Shown piece by piece: positions 23,968 through 33,435 of a stretch of DNA of 57,476 nucleotides; within the stretch, counting starts at the first letter, position 1; each line of letters begins with the position of its first letter. Source of the DNA: Lachnoanaerobaculum sanguinis (GTDB taxonomy: Bacteria > Bacillota > Clostridia > Lachnospirales > Lachnospiraceae); assembly GCF_033242365.1 (NCBI RefSeq), contig NZ_BTHK01000020.1, positions 1 through 57,476 on the forward strand, read 5' to 3'. The notes beneath the pieces were generated by a model. The model saw only the letters and a program-made list of their open reading frames with translations, did not search any database and had not been told where the DNA came from. A program made the position numbers and the translations under genes.

Positions 23968-26553
23968 ATGCAAAAGATAATCTCTTTTTTTAAAAAATAC
24001 AAAAATGTTATAAAAGGCATTTTGTTTGTCAGTATACTTATCTTGGTTCTGATAGAATTTTCCCATATGAGAAAGACTGTTTCTTTCAGTGCCGTAAAGG
24101 ATATACTTCGTCATTTGTCTGTTTTACAGATTTTTAGCCTTTTTATTTTCGGTATTCTTGCAGTCTCTCCTATGATGCTGTATGACTATATACTGACAAA
24201 AGAACTTGGAAAGAAAATTTCTGTATTTAAGCTTATTGAAAACAGTTGGACTATAAACAGTTTAAATAATCTTATAGGCTTTGCGGGACTTGTGGATGTC
24301 GGACTTAGATACAGCTATTTTTCCGACGAAGAACAGGAAGGCAAAACAATGAAAGGCATATCAAAGGTAATGCCGTACTTTATGTCGGGGCTTTCTTTAT
24401 TGTCGTTTGTATCATTGTTATTGCTGTTTTCTCATGATAAGAATAGTACTTTAAAGACATATAGTTTTGTGCTTGTACTTGCCTCGCTTATACTTCCGGC
24501 ACTACTTTTCCTATCTACAAGAAAAAGGCTTGACTACTTCGGAAATTTGAGCAAAAAGAAAATACTTGCTCTCATATGCACCTCACTTTTGGATTGGCTG
24601 TTTGTATCCGGATTTTTCTTCTATGTAGGAAGAGTACTTGGTTACAATATTTCATTTGTAAATATACTTCCTTTATATTGTATTTCCATTTGTATAGGTA
24701 TTGTTTCAATGATACCGGGAAGTCTTGGAAGTTTTGATCTGATAATGATAGGAGGCCTGCTCCATCTTTCATTAAACCATAATGAAGCTGCAAGTTGGCT
24801 TTTGCTTTTCCGTATTTTTTATTATTTTATTCCGTTCTTTATAGGACTGATTTTATTTATAAAAAGTATGGCAGGCCAAATAAATGACAAGTTTCTTGGT
24901 TTACCCGGGAAACTCTCAAACATAGTACGCCGTGGAATACTTCATTTCATGGCAAATTTCTTCGGCTTTTTCCTAATGGCAAGTGCAATACTTCCTGATG
25001 AAATTCATAACATACCTTTTATAGGGAAAATGGATCCAATCCGAGGTCAACTGCTCTTTCAATTTCCAAGTTTTCTTCTTGGAAGCCTTTTCTTCCTGCT
25101 TGGAAGATTGATAAAAAGACATTCTGCATTTGCAAAACCTTTTTGTGTTGTACTATGCCTCATTAGCCTTATTTATATCAATCTGGGCGGTTACTCTGTT
25201 TTTGGCAGTCTTTATATACTTGTATTTTTAATGCTTTTATATACTGAGAGAAACGGCTTAAACAGAAAGTCATTTTTCTATCCTTTAGAGGACAGAATAA
25301 AAGATATAGGATATATAGTTTCCAGCTTTGTAATCACTGTATTTCTTTTGTATGTATCAAGGGGAAATACAGGAGGAAACAGTTTGGGCTTTCTTCTCTT
25401 CCACCATAACGGTTTTCTCTCAAAGACTTCTATGGGAACACATTTTTTTAACGGATTTTTCATTCACTTTTTACATCTTTTTGCATACTTACTGATTATT
25501 GCATTCTTTTATATTGCCGTAGAATCTATGGCAAAGGATAAACATTTTTCATTTGGAGAAAAATTTGAAAAATCTCGTTATAAAGTGTTTTTAGAAAGTT
25601 TTGATAATACCGACTTAAATGCTTCTCTTGCATTTTTGGGAGATAAGCTTATCTATTATTACACTGAAGATGAAAAAGATCTCGTAGCTATTCAATTTGC
25701 CTTAGAAGACGGTAAGGCTGTTGTTATGGGAGATCCTATAGGTAGAAGTGAATATTTTAATAAAGCTGTATCTTCATTTATAAAAGACGCTGAAGACAAA
25801 AATCTTATACCTCTTTTTTATGAAATAAGTCAGGATATCACTTTACTCCTTCACAATTTCGGCTATGATTTTATGAAATTTGGTGAAACTGCAAAAGTTA
25901 ATCTGGATGAATTCGATCTGACCGGAAAAGCCGGAAGAAAGTTTCGTGCTATCACAAATCGTGGAGAAAACAGTGGATATTCCTTTAAAGTAGAGGTTCC
26001 GCCTTTTTCAAATGATTTTTTGGATGAATTAAAAAATATTTCTGATGACTGGCTTTCGGGCAGGCAGGAAAAGGGCTTTTCTTTAGGGTATTTTGACAGA
26101 GATTATCTTTCACTTGCCCCCATTGCCTGTGTGCTTGACGGTTCCGGAAAGATTCAGGCATTTGCAAACTTTTTGGTATGTAATAACGATAATGAGTCAA
26201 GTATAGACCTTATGCGCTACGATCCTAAAACGGAAAGAAACGGTATTATGGACTATCTCTTTGTACGAATTTTTCTTCATATGAAGGAAAATAATGTAAG
26301 ATACTTTGACCTTGGAATGGCTCCTCTTTCAAATGTAGGTCAGTATGACCACAGCTTTTTAAATGAGAAGCTTGCATTTTTAGTTTACAGCTTCACAAGT
26401 CGTTTCTATTCCTTCGGCGGTCTGAGAAAGTATAAGGAAAAGTTCGCTCCTGCTTGGGAGGCAAGATATTTATCCTACCCGAAAGACAGCAATCTGCTCT
26501 TTGATTTACTTACTATATATAAGATTGATAACAGACAGGTAAAAAAGGTATAA
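23968..26553 (+). CDS. mprF: Phosphatidylglycerol lysyltransferase/flippase MprF
   Basis: A membrane protein of 861 residues. About 13-14 helices (residues 10-520) form the flippase part, including the SMIPGSLGSFDL motif of the UPF0104/LPG_synthase_TM family. The cytosolic C-terminal DUF2156 domain follows (about 535-850), with VVMGDPIG, the DLMRYDP segment and YFDLGMAPLSNVG. MprF moves lysine (or alanine) from tRNA onto phosphatidylglycerol and flips the product, lowering membrane charge and giving resistance to cationic antimicrobial peptides. AAGGAGG precedes the ATG. A terminator follows directly. The aminoacyl specificity cannot be read from the sequence. Confidence 0.93.
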   Translation: MQKIISFFKKYKNVIKGILFVSILILVLIEFSHMRKTVSFSAVKDILRHLSVLQIFSLFIFGILAVSPMMLYDYILTKELGKKISVFKLIENSWTINSLNNLIGFAGLVDVGLRYSYFSDEEQEGKTMKGISKVMPYFMSGLSLLSFVSLLLLFSHDKNSTLKTYSFVLVLASLILPALLFLSTRKRLDYFGNLSKKKILALICTSLLDWLFVSGFFFYVGRVLGYNISFVNILPLYCISICIGIVSMIPGSLGSFDLIMIGGLLHLSLNHNEAASWLLLFRIFYYFIPFFIGLILFIKSMAGQINDKFLGLPGKLSNIVRRGILHFMANFFGFFLMASAILPDEIHNIPFIGKMDPIRGQLLFQFPSFLLGSLFFLLGRLIKRHSAFAKPFCVVLCLISLIYINLGGYSVFGSLYILVFLMLLYTERNGLNRKSFFYPLEDRIKDIGYIVSSFVITVFLLYVSRGNTGGNSLGFLLFHHNGFLSKTSMGTHFFNGFFIHFLHLFAYLLIIAFFYIAVESMAKDKHFSFGEKFEKSRYKVFLESFDNTDLNASLAFLGDKLIYYYTEDEKDLVAIQFALEDGKAVVMGDPIGRSEYFNKAVSSFIKDAEDKNLIPLFYEISQDITLLLHNFGYDFMKFGETAKVNLDEFDLTGKAGRKFRAITNRGENSGYSFKVEVPPFSNDFLDELKNISDDWLSGRQEKGFSLGYFDRDYLSLAPIACVLDGSGKIQAFANFLVCNNDNESSIDLMRYDPKTERNGIMDYLFVRIFLHMKENNVRYFDLGMAPLSNVGQYDHSFLNEKLAFLVYSFTSRFYSFGGLRKYKEKFAPAWEARYLSYPKDSNLLFDLLTIYKIDNRQVKKV

Positions 26554-26557
26554 AAAA

Positions 26558-26577
26558 CGGGTTGAAAACTCAACCCG
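26558..26577. terminator. Bidirectional terminator between mprF and the lplC-like gene
   Basis: CGGGTTGA and TCAACCCG form an 8-bp stem around a 4-base loop. An A-run precedes it and CTTTCTTT follows. The stop codons of the converging genes lie at 26553 and 26585. Confidence 0.85.
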
Positions 26578-26584
26578 CCTTTCT

Positions 26585-27496
26585 TTATCCTTTAACCGCA
26601 CCTACCATTATTCCTTTTGAGAAGTATTTTTGCATAAACGGATATAGTGCAAAAATCGGTAGTGATGCCAATACTGTAATTGTCATTCTGATTCCCTTTG
26701 GTGAGATACTTGCCATTGCCTTTGTCATATCAGCTCCGCTTGAAGCTGTTTTTAATTGCTCTGCAAGTCTCTGTGCCTCGTTCAGATAATTATATAATAA
26801 ATACTGTAATGTTGTCAGGGATTCATTTGCTCTTGTATAGATATGATTATCAAACCATGAATTCCACTGTCCAACTGCTACAAACACTACAACAGTCGCT
26901 ATTATAGGTTTGCAAAGCGGAAATATAATCTTAAAAAAACATGTAATATACCCTGCTCCGTCCAAACTTGCAGATTCTTCAAGTTCAGGCGGCAGCTGCT
27001 CTATATATGTTTTTATCAAAATCATATTATAGGCGGAAATCATTGAAGGTAATATATATACCCAAAATGAGTTCAATAATCCATATGACTTCATTACAAT
27101 ATATGTGGCAATCATACCGCCACTGATATACATGGTAAATACTACAAAGCGATACAGTATCTTTCTCCCCGGCATCTTGTCCTTAGTAAAAAGGTATGCC
27201 AGAAAAGAGCAACAAAATACGGATGTTATAGTTCCAACCACAGTTCTTAACAAAGACATTAAAAGTGCCGGAAAGAATCCTTTTAAGGTTAGAATTTCTT
27301 TGTAGTTACTAAGTGTAAAACCGCTTGGTAATAAAACCGGTGTATTCACCGATGCTGCAGTTGTATCGCTTAATGAGTAGCAAAGTACATACCAGAACGG
27401 ATAAATACATATAAGTGCAAGCAGTATCATCAGACAATAGTCAAACACTAAAAATACTTTTCTTGATGTTGAAACTTTCATTTTATTCTTATTCAT
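26585..27496 (-). CDS. Carbohydrate ABC transporter permease (LplC/YtcP-like)
   Basis: A protein of 303 residues with six helices. The EAA-type loop is ELEESASLDGAGYITCFFKIIFPLCKP. The N terminus (SRKVFLVFDYCLMILLALICIYPFWYVLCYSLSD) and the C-terminal GAVKG are typical of the LplC/YtcP group that, with an LplB-type partner, imports complex oligosaccharides. Last gene of the three-gene transporter unit, 9 bases after its partner. No ATPase gene is present here; these systems usually share an MsmK-type ATPase encoded elsewhere. Confidence 0.9.
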   Translation of the reverse strand: MNKNKMKVSTSRKVFLVFDYCLMILLALICIYPFWYVLCYSLSDTTAASVNTPVLLPSGFTLSNYKEILTLKGFFPALLMSLLRTVVGTITSVFCCSFLAYLFTKDKMPGRKILYRFVVFTMYISGGMIATYIVMKSYGLLNSFWVYILPSMISAYNMILIKTYIEQLPPELEESASLDGAGYITCFFKIIFPLCKPIIATVVVFVAVGQWNSWFDNHIYTRANESLTTLQYLLYNYLNEAQRLAEQLKTASSGADMTKAMASISPKGIRMTITVLASLPIFALYPFMQKYFSKGIMVGAVKG

Positions 27497-27505
27497 AATG
27501 CCCCC

Positions 27506-28426
27506 TTAGATAACTGCCTTGCCTCTTATTTTCTTTGCAACCATATTTGCCGCTAAAACCAATGTTATACTTACAATTGATTTCACAACACTGATTGCAA
27601 CACCATAGGAGTAGTCCATATTTTGAAGACCGATTCTATATGTATATAAATCAAGTACTTCAATATTAGGTGCTGTTAATGAGTTCTTAAATAGAAGGTA
27701 TTGCTCATAACCGGTATTTAGAAAATTACCGATATTTAATATAAACAACACTACAAAAGTCTCCATCATCGCAGGCAAAGTAACATGAATTGCACATTTA
27801 AAATGTCCTGCACCGTCAACTCTCGCCGCTTCATATTGCTCCTGGTCAATTCCTGCAATAGCCGCCATATAAATGATTGAATTCCATCCCAAAGTCTTCC
27901 ACTGTACAAGGAATGACTGAAACCAATATACTGCTTCGTTTGATCCCAGTAATGAATTTGAAGCATCTCCAAGTCCAAGTTTTACTGCAAGCATAGTTAT
28001 AATTCCGTCTGATGCAAAAAGTGCCGTTGCAAGAGAGAAAATAATTACCCAGCTTATAAAGTTTGGAAGTGTTGTAAATGTCTGTACAAATTTCTTTACA
28101 GGACCGTTTCTGAGCTCATTTAATAAAATCGCCAGGAGCATAGGTAGCGGTGTCAAACATATATTTATAATTGCAAAAACAAATGTGTTCTTTAAAGCTC
28201 TTAAAACATTGTCATCTTTTAAAATCAGTTTGAAGTACTCAAGTCCTACAAAGTCACAATCAAAAATACTGACTCCCGGTACATAATCAAAGAATGAATA
28301 TATCCAGCCAAATATCGGAACATAACTAAACAAAAAGACTATTGTGATAAAAGGTATTGCCATCCAAAGCAATTTATAATCTTTTGATCCGCTTTTCACA
28401 AATCCCCTTTTTCTGTTCATACACAT
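27506..28426 (-). CDS. Carbohydrate ABC transporter permease (LplB/YteP-like)
   Basis: A protein of 306 residues with six helices and the coupling loop EQYEAARVDGAGHFKCAIHVTLPAM. It is the usual partner of the LplC-like permease encoded next. It starts 13 bases after the binding-protein gene with a GAAAGGAG site. The transporter is likely to import the oligosaccharides that the GH20 and GH29 enzymes encoded upstream then process. Confidence 0.9.
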   Translation of the reverse strand: MCMNRKRGFVKSGSKDYKLLWMAIPFITIVFLFSYVPIFGWIYSFFDYVPGVSIFDCDFVGLEYFKLILKDDNVLRALKNTFVFAIINICLTPLPMLLAILLNELRNGPVKKFVQTFTTLPNFISWVIIFSLATALFASDGIITMLAVKLGLGDASNSLLGSNEAVYWFQSFLVQWKTLGWNSIIYMAAIAGIDQEQYEAARVDGAGHFKCAIHVTLPAMMETFVVLFILNIGNFLNTGYEQYLLFKNSLTAPNIEVLDLYTYRIGLQNMDYSYGVAISVVKSIVSITLVLAANMVAKKIRGKAVI

Positions 28427-28439
28427 GCTCCTTTCGTGT

Positions 28440-30191
28440 TTATTTGCTCTCTAAACTCTCTATTGCGCTCTTGGAATCCTCCCATGCCTTCTGCCACCAA
28501 TCAATAGACTCTTTTACGCTTGCATCGGAAAGCTGCTGTAATAATGCTTCCTTAGCTGCGGCAAATGCCTCATCTGAATCTGCCTGTATAAGTCCTGGAA
28601 GTGCATTCTTTGTGATTTCAATACAGTTGCTGTCAATACGTACTATATTCTTTGGAATTGTTTCAAGGCACATACGAATTGTTGAATCCGATTTGCTAAG
28701 ATCCATGTTGTCACCCTTTTCAACTCCGTTCTTTAAAAGATCGCTTGGTAATGAGATACCGAAATGTTCACAAAGTTCCAGCTCAGCTGTTGTAAGGCTG
28801 TCTTTCATTACATCTTCATCGTTCCAAAGACTAACTCTTCCACCGTCCGCTAAAACATTGTTGTAATCCCATCCGATAAGATTATCTACTCTTGAGTCGC
28901 TGATTCCACTCATCTTCCACTCTTCGGCACGACTTCCGTCAACCTTCATATTTATAGTATCTTCCGTTAAATGTGGCTTTCCGTCTGAACCCTTCTCCCA
29001 ACGTCCTTCAACACCTGAATCTGAGCTTCTTGCAAATTCACCACTCTGTAAATAATCAAGCACCATAACAGCACGTTCAACATTTGGTGAATGAGAAGAT
29101 ACAAATAAGTATTTTCCTGTCCATCCTGCTTTGTTTTGCTCATTTACCCATCCTAATTTTGAAGGTAAAACAACATACTCTTTATCAGTTCCCTTATTGT
29201 TGCTGTTATATGTTCCGAAGTACCAGTTTACAGTACCGCCGATATACTGACCCTTAGTATACTTTTCTGTAAGATCCTCACCCTTTGTAATAAAGTTATC
29301 AGGATCTAATAATCCGGCTTTATAAAGTTTGTTATAGAATTCTACACCTGACCAGAAAGGTGTTTTAACGTTTTCATCCTTATCATACACATCAACTACA
29401 AGTGCATTTGTCTGTGCATCCTGAACATAAAGTCCGTCTTCAAGGTTTAAATATCCCTCTCCAAGACATCCTTTAAAGAAATAAGTATGAAGGTCCGCAT
29501 CGTTATATGCACTCATTGCATATGTTTCTGCACCGTCTTCTGTCTTAGGATAAATCTCCTTCATTTTTTTCAATGCTTCGATATATTCATCATCATTAGT
29601 GATTGTCGGTGCTCCAATCTGCTTGTATAAATCCCATCGTACAACATAACCGTACTGAACTACAGAACCGTAGCTTTTTGCATAATCTTTAGAAACAACT
29701 CTAGGTGTAACAAAGTACTGTGCCTCACCATTGTCACCTTTAAATTTCTGCATGATTTTATTTCTGTAATCCATTCCGTCGGAGAATATATTTGGTGCGA
29801 TATTCTTATAATCCACAAGGTTTACCGCATGTTTTCCTTTTAACACACCTTCGATATTTCCATCCGATATCTGCACTATATCACAAGTATTTCCACCTGA
29901 TAAATCAAGGTTTAAGCTTTCCTGATCATAGGCCTTTGTTGTAATTGTACAGTTAAACTTTTCCTCAACCGCCTTGATTACTTCTGTAGGCCAAGCTCCT
30001 GTAGAAGAATCCGATAAAGATAATCCACCTATAGTAATATCCACATGATCTGCTGTGCTTACTTCCTCAGGACTGCTTGCCGCAGTTTTACTTCCCGATG
30101 CGGAATCGGCTTTTCCTCCGCCACATCCTGCCAAACATGACGCTGTTAATGCAACAGCACCTAAAATTGCCGTCAATTTCCTTGTTTTCAT
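28440..30191 (-). CDS. Extracellular solute-binding lipoprotein (family 1, LipO-like)
   Basis: A protein of 583 residues. The N-terminal signal ends in the lipobox LAGC (Cys about 22), followed by a Ser/Gly/Ala-rich linker, so it is anchored outside the membrane. Its length, well above that of small-sugar binding proteins, and pairing with LplB/LplC permeases fit the large LipO-type proteins that bind oligosaccharides. A strong AAGGAGGG precedes the ATG. It has its own promoter region after the two-component terminator, allowing induction by that system (inference from position). Confidence 0.9.
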   Translation of the reverse strand: MKTRKLTAILGAVALTASCLAGCGGGKADSASGSKTAASSPEEVSTADHVDITIGGLSLSDSSTGAWPTEVIKAVEEKFNCTITTKAYDQESLNLDLSGGNTCDIVQISDGNIEGVLKGKHAVNLVDYKNIAPNIFSDGMDYRNKIMQKFKGDNGEAQYFVTPRVVSKDYAKSYGSVVQYGYVVRWDLYKQIGAPTITNDDEYIEALKKMKEIYPKTEDGAETYAMSAYNDADLHTYFFKGCLGEGYLNLEDGLYVQDAQTNALVVDVYDKDENVKTPFWSGVEFYNKLYKAGLLDPDNFITKGEDLTEKYTKGQYIGGTVNWYFGTYNSNNKGTDKEYVVLPSKLGWVNEQNKAGWTGKYLFVSSHSPNVERAVMVLDYLQSGEFARSSDSGVEGRWEKGSDGKPHLTEDTINMKVDGSRAEEWKMSGISDSRVDNLIGWDYNNVLADGGRVSLWNDEDVMKDSLTTAELELCEHFGISLPSDLLKNGVEKGDNMDLSKSDSTIRMCLETIPKNIVRIDSNCIEITKNALPGLIQADSDEAFAAAKEALLQQLSDASVKESIDWWQKAWEDSKSAIESLESK

Positions 30192-30434
30192 GTACTTTTC
30201 CCTCCTTGTAGCTTCTATGAAGCATTCAATGTTGAATCTACATCAATTCACGTTCAATTTGTTCGTTTTGATTTCGATTATTATTTTGTACCGGCCGTTA
30301 AAAATATTTCTTATTGAGCAAAATATTTTCTCTATCTAAGATAGAATTATATTATCATTTTAGACAGTTTCTTAAAATGTTTTATATTATTTGTCGATTG
30401 ACTATTTTATCGTTTTTTTATTCTAAAAAACAAA
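30192..30434 (-). promoter_or_regulatory. Promoter region of the transporter unit, with palindrome at the -10
   Basis: A perfect TATAAT lies on the minus strand at 30346-30351. Directly downstream, 30331-30345 is a perfect palindrome (TCTATCT-A-AGATAGA). No clear -35 is present, which fits activator dependence, for example on the YesN-type regulator encoded upstream. The leader to the ATG is about 150 bases and contains no obvious riboswitch. Confidence 0.5.
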
Positions 30435-30485
30435 ACTTGACATATTTTATGATTATTGCACTTTATACCATAAAATATGTCAAGT
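30435..30485 (-). terminator. Terminator of the two-component operon
   Basis: ACTTGACATATTTTAT and ATAAAATATGTCAAGT are exact 16-bp inverted repeats around a 19-base loop. On the minus strand the stem is followed by TTTTGTTTTTT. It separates the sensor kinase gene from the transporter genes. Confidence 0.85.
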
Positions 30486-30522
30486 CTTAGACTTCATTAT
30501 TATTTTTAATAATTTTATATGA

Positions 30523-32280
30523 CTAAACTCTTTCTTTATTTGTCATTTCTACATATTGATTAAATCGTATATGTACGATCAAGCCTAATTTAGGATCTGT
30601 TTCAACAGACATGCTGCCCTTATCCCCATACAGCAACCCTAAGCGTTTTGATACATTTGCAAGTCCTATATGATCTGATGTTTTTAGAGGTGATTTTATC
30701 TTGTTTCTTATTTGACTAAGCTCTTCTTCATTTAAGAATATCCCGCTGTTTATCACCTTTACATCCATATAATCATTACATTCTATCACAACTTCTATTG
30801 TACGTATCTCTTCCTGACTGCTTCCGTGTACAAAGCAATTTTCGATCAAGGGTTGTAATATGAATCTTGGGAATTCCAACTCATATAATTCTTTTTTACA
30901 ACTCATTTTATATTCCATATCATGTCCATATCTAAGTTGCATCATAGCCGCATAATTTTCCAAGAATTCGACTTCGTTTTTTACTTTCCAAGTTAGGCTT
31001 GGATTCCTCAGTACAGGTGTAATTATTTTTCCAAGCCTTACCAAAGTATCCGCAACTATTGTGTTATTGGTCATCATTGCCATCCAACGTATAGAGTTAA
31101 GTGAATTTAATAGAAAGTGAGGGTTCATCTGATATTGAAGAGCCATAAGCTCTTCTCTTCTTTTTTCATCTTCTACCTGTTTTAATCTTTCTATATACGC
31201 TTTTATACTTTGTGCTGTGGAATATAATTCCTCATTTAACCTATCCAGCTCTTCCCAGCCAAGTTTTTTCGGTTTATCAATATTAAACTCCTGATTTTTA
31301 ATATGATGCATATTTTTCATAAGCAGTTCTATCGGCTGAGTATATTTTCTACTCCAAATGACAGCAACAGTGACTGTCGCTACTATAGCAAGCATAATTA
31401 CAATAATACCGAAATCTCTGATTTCATTGGCATCTTTTAAATATTCTTCTTTGGGAATCATATCACATAATTTCCATCCGTAAAAATCAAGCGGATATTC
31501 AATATTTTGTGTATCCGTACTTGTATAATATTCCTTGCCCAGCATACTCTTATCGACATCTGAAATTATTTGACCTTTTTTATCCACCAATATAGCCCTG
31601 CTGTCATTAAAGGCAACCGCCCTATAAGTACTTTGAATATCTATTTCATTTATTGCAACAAAAATAAAGCTCTCTTCTTCAAGGTTTATATTTACACCTA
31701 CCGCCTTTATACCTACCAAAGAAGGTGTCTGTGACATTATTTTAAAAGGGCTTCTGTCATTTATGTCCAGCTCCCAGCTTGGTACCCAAGTAGTATAGGG
31801 ATAATTTTCTTTTACCTTTTGCAAAACATTTAAAATTTCTCCGGATATTTCAGTATCACCGGTACGGTTTTTACCAAGTGCGGAAGAAACAATTCCAACT
31901 CCGTCTCCTTTTAATATTCCCAAAGCTGAAATTTCTCTGTTTACAAGCATTTCCGAATGAAAACTCTCGGAAATCTTCATTTTCAATCTGCTTTCGTCTA
32001 TATTGCTGTTTGGATATTCATATCCGAACTCCCAGACAAGATCCGATATTACATATTTATTCAAACACAGTTCCGCATTTTTTAAAATATTTTCCAGATC
32101 CTTTTCAGCCTGTTCAAAGTTTAATAAAACAAGCCTTTCATTTCCGGCTTCCACCTTTTCCACAAAGTAGTGGTATGTGATGTAGAACATAAAGCTGATT
32201 ATAATTATAAAGCTTCCGAGAATAGACAATAAAACCTTTTGTCTCCAATTCATACGATTTAACGGTTTAATTTTCTCCAT
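30523..32280 (-). CDS. YesM-type membrane sensor histidine kinase
   Basis: A protein of 585 residues. One N-terminal helix (about 15-35), an extracellular sensing domain to about residue 285, a second helix (about 290-308), a HAMP-like linker, then the His_kinase domain with the phospho-acceptor MNPHFLLNSL and an HATPase domain (QPLIENCFVHG). These kinases sense extracellular or periplasm-side sugars or binding-protein complexes and phosphorylate an AraC-type response regulator. The gene overlaps that of the regulator by 22 bases. Ligand unknown, presumably a fucosylated or GlcNAc-containing oligosaccharide, judging by the neighbours. Confidence 0.9.
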   Translation of the reverse strand: MEKIKPLNRMNWRQKVLLSILGSFIIIISFMFYITYHYFVEKVEAGNERLVLLNFEQAEKDLENILKNAELCLNKYVISDLVWEFGYEYPNSNIDESRLKMKISESFHSEMLVNREISALGILKGDGVGIVSSALGKNRTGDTEISGEILNVLQKVKENYPYTTWVPSWELDINDRSPFKIMSQTPSLVGIKAVGVNINLEEESFIFVAINEIDIQSTYRAVAFNDSRAILVDKKGQIISDVDKSMLGKEYYTSTDTQNIEYPLDFYGWKLCDMIPKEEYLKDANEIRDFGIIVIMLAIVATVTVAVIWSRKYTQPIELLMKNMHHIKNQEFNIDKPKKLGWEELDRLNEELYSTAQSIKAYIERLKQVEDEKRREELMALQYQMNPHFLLNSLNSIRWMAMMTNNTIVADTLVRLGKIITPVLRNPSLTWKVKNEVEFLENYAAMMQLRYGHDMEYKMSCKKELYELEFPRFILQPLIENCFVHGSSQEEIRTIEVVIECNDYMDVKVINSGIFLNEEELSQIRNKIKSPLKTSDHIGLANVSKRLGLLYGDKGSMSVETDPKLGLIVHIRFNQYVEMTNKERV

Positions 32281-33395
32281 CTTGCCGGTGACTCTCCTGT
32301 CTGTTTTTTAAAGTATCTTGAGAAATACTCCAAGTTCTGAAATCCGTTCTTTTGTGCAACCACAACTACCTTCTCATCAGTATTCATCAAGTCTTTCATG
32401 GTTGCAAGCAGCCTTATTTCATTTAGATACTCAATATAATTTTTTCCGGTTTCCTGTTTAAACAGATACGAAAAATAGCTTACAGAAAGTCCTATAGTAC
32501 GTGAAATATCTGTTAAGGTCAAACTTTCTCTGAAATGTTCCTGCATATACTCGATTGACTTTTGAATCAATGCCTTACCGCTGTTTTCATCAATATTTAT
32601 CTCATACTGCTGTACATAGGCTCTATCAAACCAGTCTTTTAAATTCTCAGCTTTTCTACGACTGCTGTGCGTGATTTTAAAACGAACTCCCAAAAAATCA
32701 CCTATGGAATTATTGATTCTCTTTATTCTCTCATCCATCTTTTTTTCTGTACTTCTATAAAAAACACAGAATTCCTTGTCCTTTAGAGGAACCAACATTT
32801 CTCCCGGTATCTGACGGTTAACCAGTTCATATATAAAATCCATTGCAAGCTTATTTATCTTATCTTTATTTTCCTCCTCCAGACTAAACAGCAATAAATG
32901 TTCGAATATTTCAAAATCATCCTCCAAACTGATTACGGTATCTCCCAAAAGATATTTTGATATTATATCCTCAGGTTTTTCTAAATCAGGTATCACCTTT
33001 TTAGCTGTCCTTCCGATACTTATAAGATATTCTTTTGTCTGTTCCAGTACATTACATACTTCATCTATACTTATACTTGCCTTCAGTACATACGCATTGA
33101 TATTATATGGTATCAATTTCCTTAGGGTTTCAAAATCATTCAGGCAGGAAATTACTACGATCGCACATTCCTTATCTATTTCTCTGACTCTTTTAACAAG
33201 TTCAAGACCGTCCATTCCTTCCATTCTAAGGTCCGTTATCAATATGTCAGGATGTATCTCTTCAAAGAGCCTGTATGCTTCCACACCGTTGTCTGCCAAT
33301 GCTGCAACTTCCATTTCATATTTACTCCATGGAATTGAATTTTGCAAACCCAATCTTACTAATAATTCATCCTCAGCAAATAAAACCTTATACAT
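32259..33395 (-). CDS. YesN-type response regulator with AraC DNA-binding domain
   Basis: A protein of 378 residues. The receiver domain is at the N terminus (AEDELLV acidic pocket, phospho-acceptor Asp in DILITDLRMEGMDG, late Lys in NAYVLKASIS). A linker of about 150 residues leads to two AraC helix-turn-helix units at the C terminus (SLTLTDISRTIGLSVSYFSYLFKQETG and FQNLEYFSRYFKKQTGESP). It is expected to activate the transporter and glycosidase genes on each side. AAGGGGG precedes the ATG. Confidence 0.92.
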   Translation of the reverse strand: MYKVLFAEDELLVRLGLQNSIPWSKYEMEVAALADNGVEAYRLFEEIHPDILITDLRMEGMDGLELVKRVREIDKECAIVVISCLNDFETLRKLIPYNINAYVLKASISIDEVCNVLEQTKEYLISIGRTAKKVIPDLEKPEDIISKYLLGDTVISLEDDFEIFEHLLLFSLEEENKDKINKLAMDFIYELVNRQIPGEMLVPLKDKEFCVFYRSTEKKMDERIKRINNSIGDFLGVRFKITHSSRRKAENLKDWFDRAYVQQYEINIDENSGKALIQKSIEYMQEHFRESLTLTDISRTIGLSVSYFSYLFKQETGKNYIEYLNEIRLLATMKDLMNTDEKVVVVAQKNGFQNLEYFSRYFKKQTGESPARWRKLNR

Positions 33396-33435
33396 TTCTA
33401 CCCCCTTTATTTGCTCTCTAACTTGTTATCGTATT

